A DNA stretch of 58,775 bases from the NCBI GenBank assembly GCA_947632345.1, contig CANROW010000004.1:1-58775 (forward strand). Direction: 5' to 3'. Shown one piece after another: positions 9,285 through 16,472 of this stretch (position 1 is its first letter; every line of letters begins with the position of its first letter). This stretch comes from an uncultured Bacilli bacterium. GTDB taxonomy: Bacteria; Bacillota_I; Bacilli_A; RF39; UBA660. The position numbers and the translations under genes are program-made. The notes beneath the pieces are model-generated. The model had not been told where the DNA came from. It worked only from the letters and a program-made list of their open reading frames with translations, and did not search any database.

Positions 9285-9325
9285 GAGGAGTAGATTTTTT
9301 CTACTTCTTATTTTTATTTTTACCA
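9285..9325 (+). terminator. Terminator of the YjcZ-like gene
   Basis: AGGAGTAG (9286-9293) pairs with CTACTTCT (9301-9308) across a T-rich loop, followed by TATTTTTATTTTT. Confidence 0.7.
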
Positions 9326-9389
9326 AAAAAAAGTTATTTTTCTTTATTTTTAGACATTTTATGTTAAAATTGTACTTGTGGTGAAGTCT

Positions 9390-9938
9390 ATGTTAAAAAC
9401 AAAAGACATCCTAGATGAAAAGAATAAAATACTTCATACTAAAAGTAAAGATGTAACTTTTCCAATGGATGAAAAAGATAAAAAGATGATTGATGATATG
9501 ATTGAACATTTGACTTTAAGTCAAATCCCTGAAGAAAGTGAAAAATATGATTTGCGGCCAGGTATGGGAATGGCAGCGGTTCAATTGGGAGTTCCGAAGA
9601 GATTCTTTGTTGTCGTTCACGAATATGAAGAAGGAAAATTTAAAAACTATGTCTTAGTCAATCCCAAAATTGTCAGTTCATCAGAAGAAATGATTTATGT
9701 TGAAGAAGGCGAAGGATGCTTGAGTGTCAATCGTCCTACTGAAGGGATTGTTCCAAGACACGCTCGCATAACGATGGAGGGTTATGATGTCGATGGTAAC
9801 AAAATCAGTTATCGTGCCAGAGAAGAACTAGCGGTTGCTTTTCAACACGAGTATGATCACTTAGATGGTATCCTCTTCACCGATCGTATCGACAAAAAAA
9901 ATCCTTATAAAAATAAGGACAAATATCGCGCTATATAA
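9390..9938 (+). CDS. def: Peptide deformylase
   Basis: Removes the formyl group from the N-terminal methionine of nascent proteins. 183 residues from the ATG at 9390 (MLKTKDILD), which has GGTGAAG upstream; the track uses a GTG four codons earlier. The three active-site motifs are intact: GMGMAAVQLG (motif 1), EGCLSV (motif 2, with the metal-binding Cys) and QHEYDHLDG (motif 3, with the two metal-binding His and the catalytic Glu in the HExxH-like core). Length and the insertion between motifs fit the type 2 deformylase of Gram-positive bacteria. A TG-TTAAAAT sequence at about 9362-9370 could be an extended -10. It converges on the pbp gene, with a shared terminator. Confidence 0.96.
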   Translation: MLKTKDILDEKNKILHTKSKDVTFPMDEKDKKMIDDMIEHLTLSQIPEESEKYDLRPGMGMAAVQLGVPKRFFVVVHEYEEGKFKNYVLVNPKIVSSSEEMIYVEEGEGCLSVNRPTEGIVPRHARITMEGYDVDGNKISYRAREELAVAFQHEYDHLDGILFTDRIDKKNPYKNKDKYRAI

Positions 9939-9970
9939 AAATGAATGATCATTACCGATCATTCATTTTT
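9938..9970. terminator. Bidirectional terminator between def and pbp
   Basis: ATGAATGATC-ATTACC-GATCATTCAT is a 10-bp stem flanked by A and T runs, so it can end def on the plus strand and the mraZ-pbp operon on the minus strand. It includes the pbp stop codon. Confidence 0.85.
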
Positions 9971-12166
9971 TTCATCTTTACTAGGACTGACATAATACTC
10001 TTTCATAGTCAGAGTCAAATTAGTATTCTCATCAATCGCTGTTCCCTTTTTAACGCTCTGTTTATCAACATATCCATTACCTTCTATTTCATAAGGAATG
10101 TCTAGATATGACAATACGACTTTGGCATGATTCAAACTCAAGCCATTGAAATCAGGCATAGTGATGTTGTCTTTGTCATTCGTCACGAGAATTACTAAAT
10201 CTTTTTTCGTCACAATCGTTCCCTGTTTAGGATACTGACTGATAATCTTATCACCTTGACCAATTACGATCGTTTTTACTCCAAACTCTTCTAAGCTCTT
10301 TGTAATATCTTCTGTCTTTTTATTGGTAAAACTGCTTAGAGTATATGTATCCAATTTTTCAGTTGTCTCTTCTTTACCATCGTAAATACCATAGTAATTG
10401 CTGATGTTAGCGACCATTTCTTTAATGACTGTCGTCATCGGTTTTACCCTTCCGCCACCACCATCATTTGGTCTTTTAGAAGCAACATAGAAAATTATTT
10501 CAGGATCATCTTTAGGAAACATTCCTGATATACCTTTAATTACTTCACCGGTATTATATCCAGTACTTGAAGCTACTTGCGCTGATCCCGTTTTGATGAT
10601 TAGGTCATATCCTTTCATATAATATGGATAACCAGTACAAGTACTACTATTACCATTGATAACATCGGCCATCAAATCTTTGATTTTATTGACGGTTTTA
10701 GTTGAAGCTACCTGATATAATTCTGTTCGTTCTCCTTCGTAGAGTACTTTGCCGCTACTATCGACTACTTTAGTGACGTAGAACGGTTTTAAAAGCATAC
10801 CATCGTTCGCTATCGAAGTTAAAGCTTTTATATTTTGGATTGGTGTCGTCGTTATTCCTTGACCAAATCCCGCATTGTAATACTCCGTTTCATAAGTGAA
10901 ACCGATTTTACCAGACGCTTCATTCGCCAGTTCAACTCCAGTTGGAGAACCAAATCCCATCTTGTTGAAGTACGATTTTAACGTAGCCTGGTTGAGATTG
11001 TTCCGCAACAACGAAATGACACCGGTATTACTTGACAGAGCGAAGCCGCGATCATAAGTGATATATCCCCATCCATTACGGTCCCAGTCACCGATTTCCG
11101 TACCATCTTTCGCTCTAAAAGTTCCAGATTTATAAGTATCACTACCATTATAATTACTATATTCCATTGCGGCCATATAGGTATAAACTTTCATCGTTGA
11201 CCCAGGTTCAAAAGGCACCGATACATTGTAGTCTAAGTAATTAGTCATATTCCGTTTATTCGGATCAAAAGATGGATCAGAGGCCGCTCCTAAAATAGCT
11301 CCCGTTTTCGCATCCGCTACCAAAATGGTATACCAATCCCAACGATAATTCTTAGCTTTAGCATTATCGAGAGCTTGTTCCAAGAATAGTTGGACATTAG
11401 CATCAATGCTCAAATAGATATCAGCTCCATCCACTGCTGCCACCGTTGTCTCTTTGGTACCAGCAATCTTGTAGCCATTACGATCTCTTTGATAGAAGGT
11501 ATAACCATCTTTACCGCGCAAAATTTCATCATAAGCTTTTTCGATGCCCATCTCTCCTACCAAGGTAGTTATCTCATTACCATTTTCATCGGTAATAGTT
11601 TTTTCTTTGGCATAACCAATGGTATAAGACAAGAAATCACCATATGGATAATAACGCTTTTGGGTAGCCATAAAATCAATTCCTGGCAAATTCAAATCTT
11701 TAATAGCGTCCTTCTGAAGCTCTGTCAATCCTCTTCCGGCTGAACCGAATTCTGTCTGATAGACATTAGTCTTCGATAAATATCTGACAATGGTGTCATA
11801 ATCAAGATTGATCACTTTCGATAATTCACTCGCTGTATATTCAACATCGACGACGTGTTGGGGATTGTTAGGATTAGTCGTTCGCGATGGCTCAAGATAA
11901 GCAATTAGCGTATATGAAGAAACTGTCTCCGCTAAAACATTTCCCTTCGCATCGTAAATCGTTCCCCGTTTTGCTGGTAGAGTTCGCGTCGTACTATTTC
12001 TATTTCGCGCAAAAGCCTGGATATCGATGCCATCAATTTTAGTCGATAGCGCTAAAACCGAAACACGAGCAATTATCACACCAAAACAAAGAAGGCAAAG
12101 TAACATTAGCCAAGCTGGAAATTTTACAACTTTTGAACTAACATTTGCCTTCTTTTTTTCTTTCAT
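9959..12166 (-). CDS. Class B penicillin-binding protein with PASTA domains (PBP2B/SpoVD type)
   Basis: A septal peptidoglycan transpeptidase of 735 residues. A basic N-terminus and one membrane helix (LMLLCLLCFGVIIARVSVLAL) anchor it, followed by the PBP dimerisation region with the RGTIYDAKGNVLAE signature. The transpeptidase domain has the three active-site motifs STMK (catalytic Ser), SSN and KTGS. Two C-terminal PASTA-like repeats follow, one ending in LVILVTNDKD and one beginning MPDFNGLSLNHAKVVL; such repeats bind muropeptides or help localisation. It is the last gene of mraZ-rsmH-ftsL-pbp and lies 13 bases after ftsL, the order seen for pbpB in Bacillus. Sequence alone does not separate vegetative PBP2B from sporulation SpoVD, though the position favours the vegetative role. 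Confidence 0.93.
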   Translation of the reverse strand: MKEKKKANVSSKVVKFPAWLMLLCLLCFGVIIARVSVLALSTKIDGIDIQAFARNRNSTTRTLPAKRGTIYDAKGNVLAETVSSYTLIAYLEPSRTTNPNNPQHVVDVEYTASELSKVINLDYDTIVRYLSKTNVYQTEFGSAGRGLTELQKDAIKDLNLPGIDFMATQKRYYPYGDFLSYTIGYAKEKTITDENGNEITTLVGEMGIEKAYDEILRGKDGYTFYQRDRNGYKIAGTKETTVAAVDGADIYLSIDANVQLFLEQALDNAKAKNYRWDWYTILVADAKTGAILGAASDPSFDPNKRNMTNYLDYNVSVPFEPGSTMKVYTYMAAMEYSNYNGSDTYKSGTFRAKDGTEIGDWDRNGWGYITYDRGFALSSNTGVISLLRNNLNQATLKSYFNKMGFGSPTGVELANEASGKIGFTYETEYYNAGFGQGITTTPIQNIKALTSIANDGMLLKPFYVTKVVDSSGKVLYEGERTELYQVASTKTVNKIKDLMADVINGNSSTCTGYPYYMKGYDLIIKTGSAQVASSTGYNTGEVIKGISGMFPKDDPEIIFYVASKRPNDGGGGRVKPMTTVIKEMVANISNYYGIYDGKEETTEKLDTYTLSSFTNKKTEDITKSLEEFGVKTIVIGQGDKIISQYPKQGTIVTKKDLVILVTNDKDNITMPDFNGLSLNHAKVVLSYLDIPYEIEGNGYVDKQSVKKGTAIDENTNLTLTMKEYYVSPSKDEKNE

Positions 12167-12179
12167 TTAAATCACTTTC

Positions 12180-12485
12180 CTATTTTGATGTATCAATAGT
12201 CTTGATATTATCATTATTATAACTCAATCCTTCACTCTTCGCAACTTCTTGAATTTTTTCTAAAGAAGCAAGTTCACTAATCTTCATTGATAAACTCTCA
12301 TTTTTCTTCTCTTGAGTAGTAATCTCTTTTTTCATTCTTTCAACGTCATAGTTCACTTTAGATAGAGTTGCTTGAGAAAAAACAATCGCTAAAGGAGCAA
12401 TCAAAACTAAAATGAGCGTAAAACTGTATAAAAGTTTCTCAAATTTAGAAAATTTATATCGACGTACCTTGATTGTTTTTTTCAT
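12180..12485 (-). CDS. ftsL: Cell division protein FtsL
   Basis: 101 residues with a basic cytoplasmic head (MKKTIKVRRYKFSKFEK), one transmembrane helix (LLYSFTLILVLIAPLAIVF) and an external coiled coil with heptads (VERMKKEITTQEKKNESLSMKISEL). This is the architecture of FtsL, which joins FtsB/DivIC to form the divisome complex that activates septal synthesis. The primary sequence of FtsL is poorly conserved, so the call depends mainly on its position between rsmH and pbp in the division cluster. It lies 22 bases after rsmH. Confidence 0.85.
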   Translation of the reverse strand: MKKTIKVRRYKFSKFEKLLYSFTLILVLIAPLAIVFSQATLSKVNYDVERMKKEITTQEKKNESLSMKISELASLEKIQEVAKSEGLSYNNDNIKTIDTSK

Positions 12486-12507
12486 AAAAATCCTCTTTTC
12501 TTCTTTT

Positions 12508-13431
12508 TTATCTTATTCTTTCGATGATGCGCAACTTACTACTGCGACTGCGATTGTTTTCGTCAAGTTCTTGTTCACTTGGCGTAATAGCTTTATTATT
12601 GACTAAACGATATTTAGGAAGATATTCTTCAGGGATATTGGGAAGACCTTTTACTTTGGGGTCGATTTCCGTAACTTCCTTAAATATGTTTTTAATAATG
12701 CGATCTTCTAATGAATGGAACGTGATGACCGCTAGTCTTCCACCAACTTTCAAAAGCGAAAGACTATCATGCATTGTCTTATCCAAAATTCCTAATTCAT
12801 TATTGACTTCTATCCTTATAGCTTGAAAAACTTTGCGAGCTGGATGCTTATCTCTTTTGGCTTTTTCAGGGACAGCCGACTTAATAATTTCAACCAACTC
12901 TAAAGTCGTTTCAATCTCTTTCTTTTCACGATATTTAACTATGTTTCGCGCAATACTTCGCGAATACTTTTCTTCTCCATATTTAAAAAAAATTTCTGCT
13001 AACTTCTCTTCAGGGTAAGTGTTAACAACAATATGTGCCGATAGTTCTTGATTTTGATTCATTCGCATATCCAATTTGGCATCATTGTGGTAACTAAATC
13101 CTCTATCTGATTCATCGAGTTGAGGTGATGAAACACCCAAGTCAAATAGAATACCATCTACCGATTCAACATTTCTTTTATTTAATTCTTCTTTTATATT
13201 TACAAAATTAGTATTTATGATCTCATAGTTATCAGCAATCGCTCTTAATTTTTTGTCGCTGAAGGCGATAGCTTCACTATCTTGATCAAAGGCGAAAAGA
13301 CAACCCCTTCTTACTCGCTTTAATATTTCGCTGGAATGACCAGCATAACCTAATGTGCAATCTACGTAGATTCCGTCTTCTTTCAAATTAAGACCTTCAA
13401 TGGATTCTTTCAATAAGACACTTATATGCAT
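12508..13431 (-). CDS. rsmH: 16S rRNA (cytosine-1402-N4)-methyltransferase RsmH
   Basis: Methylates N4 of C1402 in the decoding centre of 16S rRNA, using S-adenosylmethionine. 307 residues from the ATG at 13431 (MHISVLL); the track starts at a TTG overlapping the mraZ stop, but GGTGAT is better spaced for the ATG. The N-terminal HISVLLKESIEGL and YVDCTLGYAGHS (SAM-binding motif I) are characteristic, as are FDLGVSSPQLDESDRGFSY and the C-terminal FHSLEDRIIKNIFKE. Length is normal. It is placed two bases after the mraZ stop, as in nearly all division clusters. Confidence 0.97.
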   Translation of the reverse strand: MHISVLLKESIEGLNLKEDGIYVDCTLGYAGHSSEILKRVRRGCLFAFDQDSEAIAFSDKKLRAIADNYEIINTNFVNIKEELNKRNVESVDGILFDLGVSSPQLDESDRGFSYHNDAKLDMRMNQNQELSAHIVVNTYPEEKLAEIFFKYGEEKYSRSIARNIVKYREKKEIETTLELVEIIKSAVPEKAKRDKHPARKVFQAIRIEVNNELGILDKTMHDSLSLLKVGGRLAVITFHSLEDRIIKNIFKEVTEIDPKVKGLPNIPEEYLPKYRLVNNKAITPSEQELDENNRSRSSKLRIIERIR

Positions 13432-13433
13432 GT

Positions 13434-13877
13434 TCAATCACCATTTTCCCAATTTGAATCAAATAAATTTTCAGCAATATCTGACAACTCATCTTTATTG
13501 GTATTGTAGAAATTGTTCCATTTCTCCAAAGACCAAATTTCAAGGCGATCTCCTACGCCGATTATGACACAATCTTTTTGCAAACCGGCGTAAGAAATCA
13601 ATGGAGAGGTAATATTGATTCGACCTTGTTTGTCAAATACTGTTGCAGTAGCACCAGACAAGAAAAATCTCATAAAGTTACGAGCGTCTTTCTTTGTAAA
13701 AGGTAAATTGCTTAAACGGGATGTAATCTTAGACCATTCAGTCTTAGGGTAAACGAATAGACATTCTTCAAGTCCACGAGTAATGACGAATTCTTCGCCT
13801 AAATCCTCACGGAACTTAGCTGGCAAAATCAATCTGCCCTTCTCATCGATGCTATGATGAAATTCACCCATCAACAT
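13434..13877 (-). CDS. mraZ: Transcriptional regulator MraZ
   Basis: A 147-residue AbrB-fold regulator that binds repeats upstream of its own gene and controls the division cluster. It has two SpoVT-AbrB half-domains: residues 1-50 with HHSIDEKGRLILPAKFRE, and about 75-115 with ATVFDKQGRINITSPL. The ATG at 13877 follows GTGGGGG. It is first in the operon. Upstream are a sigma-A-like promoter and a direct-repeat operator that fits the known MraZ binding pattern, so autoregulation is expected. Confidence 0.97.
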   Translation of the reverse strand: MLMGEFHHSIDEKGRLILPAKFREDLGEEFVITRGLEECLFVYPKTEWSKITSRLSNLPFTKKDARNFMRFFLSGATATVFDKQGRINITSPLISYAGLQKDCVIIGVGDRLEIWSLEKWNNFYNTNKDELSDIAENLFDSNWENGD

Positions 13878-13880
13878 TTA

Positions 13881-13910
13881 CATCCCCCACTTTTCACCAC
13901 AATTAACCAC
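13881..13910 (-). promoter_or_regulatory. MraZ operator: three direct GTGG repeats with 10-bp period
   Basis: On the minus strand the sequence reads GTGGTTAATT, GTGGTGAAAA, GTGGGGGATG: three GTGG blocks spaced exactly 10 bases apart between the promoter and the mraZ start. MraZ is known to bind such tandem repeats in other bacteria. A fourth GTGGGG lies inside the promoter spacer at 13941-13936. Confidence 0.8.
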
Positions 13911-13920
13911 TGCTAAGATT

Positions 13921-13949
13921 ATAATACTATTTTATCCCCACTTTGTAAA
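13921..13949 (-). promoter_or_regulatory. Sigma-A promoter of the mraZ operon
   Basis: TTTACA (13949-13944) and TATTAT (13926-13921) are separated by 17 bases on the minus strand. The GTGG operator starts 10 bases downstream of the -10, where bound MraZ would block initiation. Confidence 0.7.
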
Positions 13950-13957
13950 TAAGAAAA

Positions 13958-13991
13958 AATAAAAAAAGACACACTTTACACAAATGTGTCT
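13958..13991 (-). terminator. Terminator of the thrS operon
   Basis: AGACACA and TGTGTCT form a 7-bp stem downstream of thrS, followed on the minus strand by TTTTTTATTTTTT. Confidence 0.75.
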
Positions 13992-14016
13992 AATCATTAT
14001 TTTTTTTAAACAATTA

Positions 14017-15762
14017 TTATTTCAACAAGGCTTTAGTCGCAATTTTCTCTTTGATCATCGTTATGAATTCTTCGAGAGTTACAGTTGTTGTATCCTGTTG
14101 TCCATATAGACGATAAGTAACTGTTCCATTCTCTTGTTCCTTATCACCTAGAACTAAGCTATAAGGGATCTTAGCTGTTTGGCTCTCACGCATACGATAT
14201 CCTAGTTTTTCATTGCGATCATCAAGTTCTACTCTGATATTTTCTTGTTTTAAAGCATCTACTACTTTTTTTGCATATTCGCTATGAGCTTCAACATTAA
14301 CTGGGATGACATTTACTTGAACAGGAGCAAGCCAAGTTGGGAAAGCTCCAGCAAAGTGTTCAATCAAAATACCAATGAATCTCTCAATTGAACCGAAGAT
14401 GACGCGATGAAGCATAACTGGTCTTTGTTTAGTTCCGTCTTGAGCCACATACGTCAAATCAAAGCGTTCTGGCAAATTGGCATCTAGTTGAATCGTTCCA
14501 CATTGCCAAACTCTTCCCAAAGAATCTTTGATGTGGAAATCGAGCTTAGGTCCATAGAAAGCGCCATCACCTGGATTAATCTTGCAATCGTGACCTGCTT
14601 TATGACAAGCATCGCTCAAGATCTTTTCACTGCGATCCCACGATTCAATCGTTCCAATATACTTTTCTAAAGGACGCGTTGACAATTCTATTTCATAAGA
14701 AAGCCCAAAGATGGAATAAATGCGGTCGATGAAAGCGATTAAGCGAATGATCTCTTCTTCAATCTGATCATCACGCATGAAGATATGGGCATCATCTTGC
14801 GTAAAAGTCCGAACTCTGAAGAGGCCATTTAAAGCACCACTTGCTTCGTGCCGATGAACTTGTCCCAACTCACCACAACGTATTGGTAAATCCTTATAAG
14901 AATGAAGACTGTTCTTATAGACTAACATTCCTCCTGGACAGTTCATTGGTTTAATGGCAAAGTCTTTTTCATCAATTTTAGAAGTATACATATTTTCACG
15001 ATAATTGTCCCAATGTCCAGATACTTCCCAAAGTTCACGACTCAACATAATTGGTGTCTTAATGAAGACATATCCTTCTTTCGTATGTTCTTCATACCAA
15101 AAATTCTCTAAAACATTTCTTAAAATCATTCCTTTAGGTAAGAAGAAAGGAAAACCTGGGCCATATTCACTCATCATAAATAGGCCTAACTCTTTACCAA
15201 GTTTTTTGTGATCACGTCTTTCAGCTTCTTTTAAAAACTCTAGATATTCATTTAGTTCTTCCTCAGTCTCAAAACAAATACCATATATTCTTTGAAGCAT
15301 CTTGTTGTTGGCATCCCCCTTCCAGTAAGCACCACTAACCTTCAATAATTTAAAATGCTTCAATTCTTTTGTTGACGCAACATGCGGTCCACGACATAAA
15401 TCAGTGAAATCTCCTTGGGTATAACAAGAGATGACTTGTTCCGTATCATCCATCCGAGAAATTAAATCAATCTTGTACGGATCATTTTTAAACATCTCTA
15501 AAGCCTCTTCTTTAGAAAGCTCGTGACGAATAATATTTTTACCATCTTTGGCACATTTCTTCATCTCTTTTTCAATTCTTTCTAAATCTTCTTCTTTAAT
15601 GACTTCGTCTCCTAAATCAATGTCATAGTAAAAACCATTTTCAATAACTGGTCCAACCCAAAACAAAGCCTTTGGATATAGATGTTTAACTGCTTGAGCA
15701 AGTAAATGTGCACAAGAGTGATTCAACATATTCAATCTTTCATTTTCTTTAATATTTACCAT
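14017..15762 (-). CDS. thrS: Threonyl-tRNA synthetase lacking the N-terminal TGS domain
   Basis: Charges tRNA-Thr. 581 residues, about 60 fewer than typical bacterial ThrRS, because the protein begins directly at the editing domain (LNHSCAHLLAQAVKHLYP). The gene upstream ends four bases before, so no TGS domain is hidden in frame. The editing site residues HSCAH and CRGPH are present. The class II core shows NCPGGM, HRHEASGALNGLFRVR (motif 2) and HRVIFGSIERFIGILIEH (motif 3), then the anticodon-binding domain. Loss of the TGS domain is also reported in some Mollicutes. The operon is headed by a T-box leader with a threonine specifier candidate. Confidence 0.97.
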   Translation of the reverse strand: MVNIKENERLNMLNHSCAHLLAQAVKHLYPKALFWVGPVIENGFYYDIDLGDEVIKEEDLERIEKEMKKCAKDGKNIIRHELSKEEALEMFKNDPYKIDLISRMDDTEQVISCYTQGDFTDLCRGPHVASTKELKHFKLLKVSGAYWKGDANNKMLQRIYGICFETEEELNEYLEFLKEAERRDHKKLGKELGLFMMSEYGPGFPFFLPKGMILRNVLENFWYEEHTKEGYVFIKTPIMLSRELWEVSGHWDNYRENMYTSKIDEKDFAIKPMNCPGGMLVYKNSLHSYKDLPIRCGELGQVHRHEASGALNGLFRVRTFTQDDAHIFMRDDQIEEEIIRLIAFIDRIYSIFGLSYEIELSTRPLEKYIGTIESWDRSEKILSDACHKAGHDCKINPGDGAFYGPKLDFHIKDSLGRVWQCGTIQLDANLPERFDLTYVAQDGTKQRPVMLHRVIFGSIERFIGILIEHFAGAFPTWLAPVQVNVIPVNVEAHSEYAKKVVDALKQENIRVELDDRNEKLGYRMRESQTAKIPYSLVLGDKEQENGTVTYRLYGQQDTTTVTLEEFITMIKEKIATKALLK

Positions 15763-15766
15763 TTTA

Positions 15767-16213
15767 TCAATCCTCTCTTTTCTTTTTATTATACTTTTTC
15801 ATCATTTTTTTGATATATCTAACTGGGACGACATTATTATCTTTGGATGCTTTCGCCATTTCGTCTATTCTTAGTAGCACTAATTCTCTAGCTCGTTCTT
15901 TCGCACAAACATTGTCGGAAACAGCCAAATTCCACAAATCATCAGTGGATATATTTTTAAGTAACTTTTCCAAAGTATCGTCATCCATAAGACAATTTTC
16001 TTCAATTAAATACCTAGCCAAGACATCTCCTAGAGCTAAAGCTTGAATGCCATCGCTTTCACGATACATAAAACAGACCATTGAATAGGGATATGTTTTA
16101 TATTTATCATATAAAACTTTTCTTACTATTTGATCAAACTCCGAATTACTTCGCTGTTGCGAAAGAGCGATGAGCATCTTTGTATCATAATCATATAAGC
16201 TGGGTTTTCTCAT
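15767..16213 (-). CDS. Unknown 149-residue protein in the thrS operon
   Basis: I do not recognise this protein. It starts at the ATG at 16213 (MRKPSLYDYDTKM) behind GGAGGTATT; the longer track ORF reads through the T-box leader and is an artefact. It is predicted soluble and mostly helical, with no membrane segment. Notable stretches are YPYSMVCFMYRESDGIQALALGDVLARYL and a strongly basic C-terminus (YIKKMMKKYNKKKRED), which might bind nucleic acid. It is co-transcribed with thrS, with a 4-base gap, and placed first behind the threonine T-box, so it is expressed when charged tRNA-Thr is scarce. Function is unknown. Confidence 0.7.
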   Translation of the reverse strand: MRKPSLYDYDTKMLIALSQQRSNSEFDQIVRKVLYDKYKTYPYSMVCFMYRESDGIQALALGDVLARYLIEENCLMDDDTLEKLLKNISTDDLWNLAVSDNVCAKERARELVLLRIDEMAKASKDNNVVPVRYIKKMMKKYNKKKRED

Positions 16214-16224
16214 AATACCTCCAA

Positions 16225-16432
16225 ATAAAAAACTCCTATTATTAGATATAACAGGAGTGCTAAGCACGGTACCATCCGGCATTTTACTTAATTAATTTAA
16301 CGGTTATCCCGGGAATCCTATTAAGGTCCTACTATAAGAAGAGTAACTTTATGAATTCATATTTGTTTCCACCAACCACAAACTCTCTATCAATCCACTC
16401 ATAAAATCATATTTCTTGTCAATGTATTTAAC
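16225..16432 (-). promoter_or_regulatory. T-box riboswitch, predicted threonine specific
   Basis: On the minus strand: AGAGAG and GGTTGGTGGAAAC (stem I distal features), candidate specifier ACT at 16344-16342 (AAAGTTACTC), T-box core GGATGGTACCGTGC (16277-16264), and an 11-bp terminator stem ACTCCTGTTAT / ATAATAGGAGT (16232-16258) followed by TTTTTT. ACT is a threonine codon, fitting thrS downstream. Confidence 0.9.
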
Positions 16433-16439
16433 TATTGTT

Positions 16440-16467
16440 ATCTTATCATATTTTGTTTTTTTGTCAA
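16440..16467 (-). promoter_or_regulatory. Sigma-A promoter of the thrS T-box operon
   Basis: A consensus TTGACA (16467-16462) and TAAGAT (16445-16440) lie 16 bases apart on the minus strand, just upstream of the T-box leader. Confidence 0.75.
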
Positions 16468-16472
16468 TACGC

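Noticed and set aside
16214-16282. N-terminal extension of the ORF before thrS
   Set aside because: It reads through the threonine T-box; the ATG at 16213 with GGAGGT is the start.
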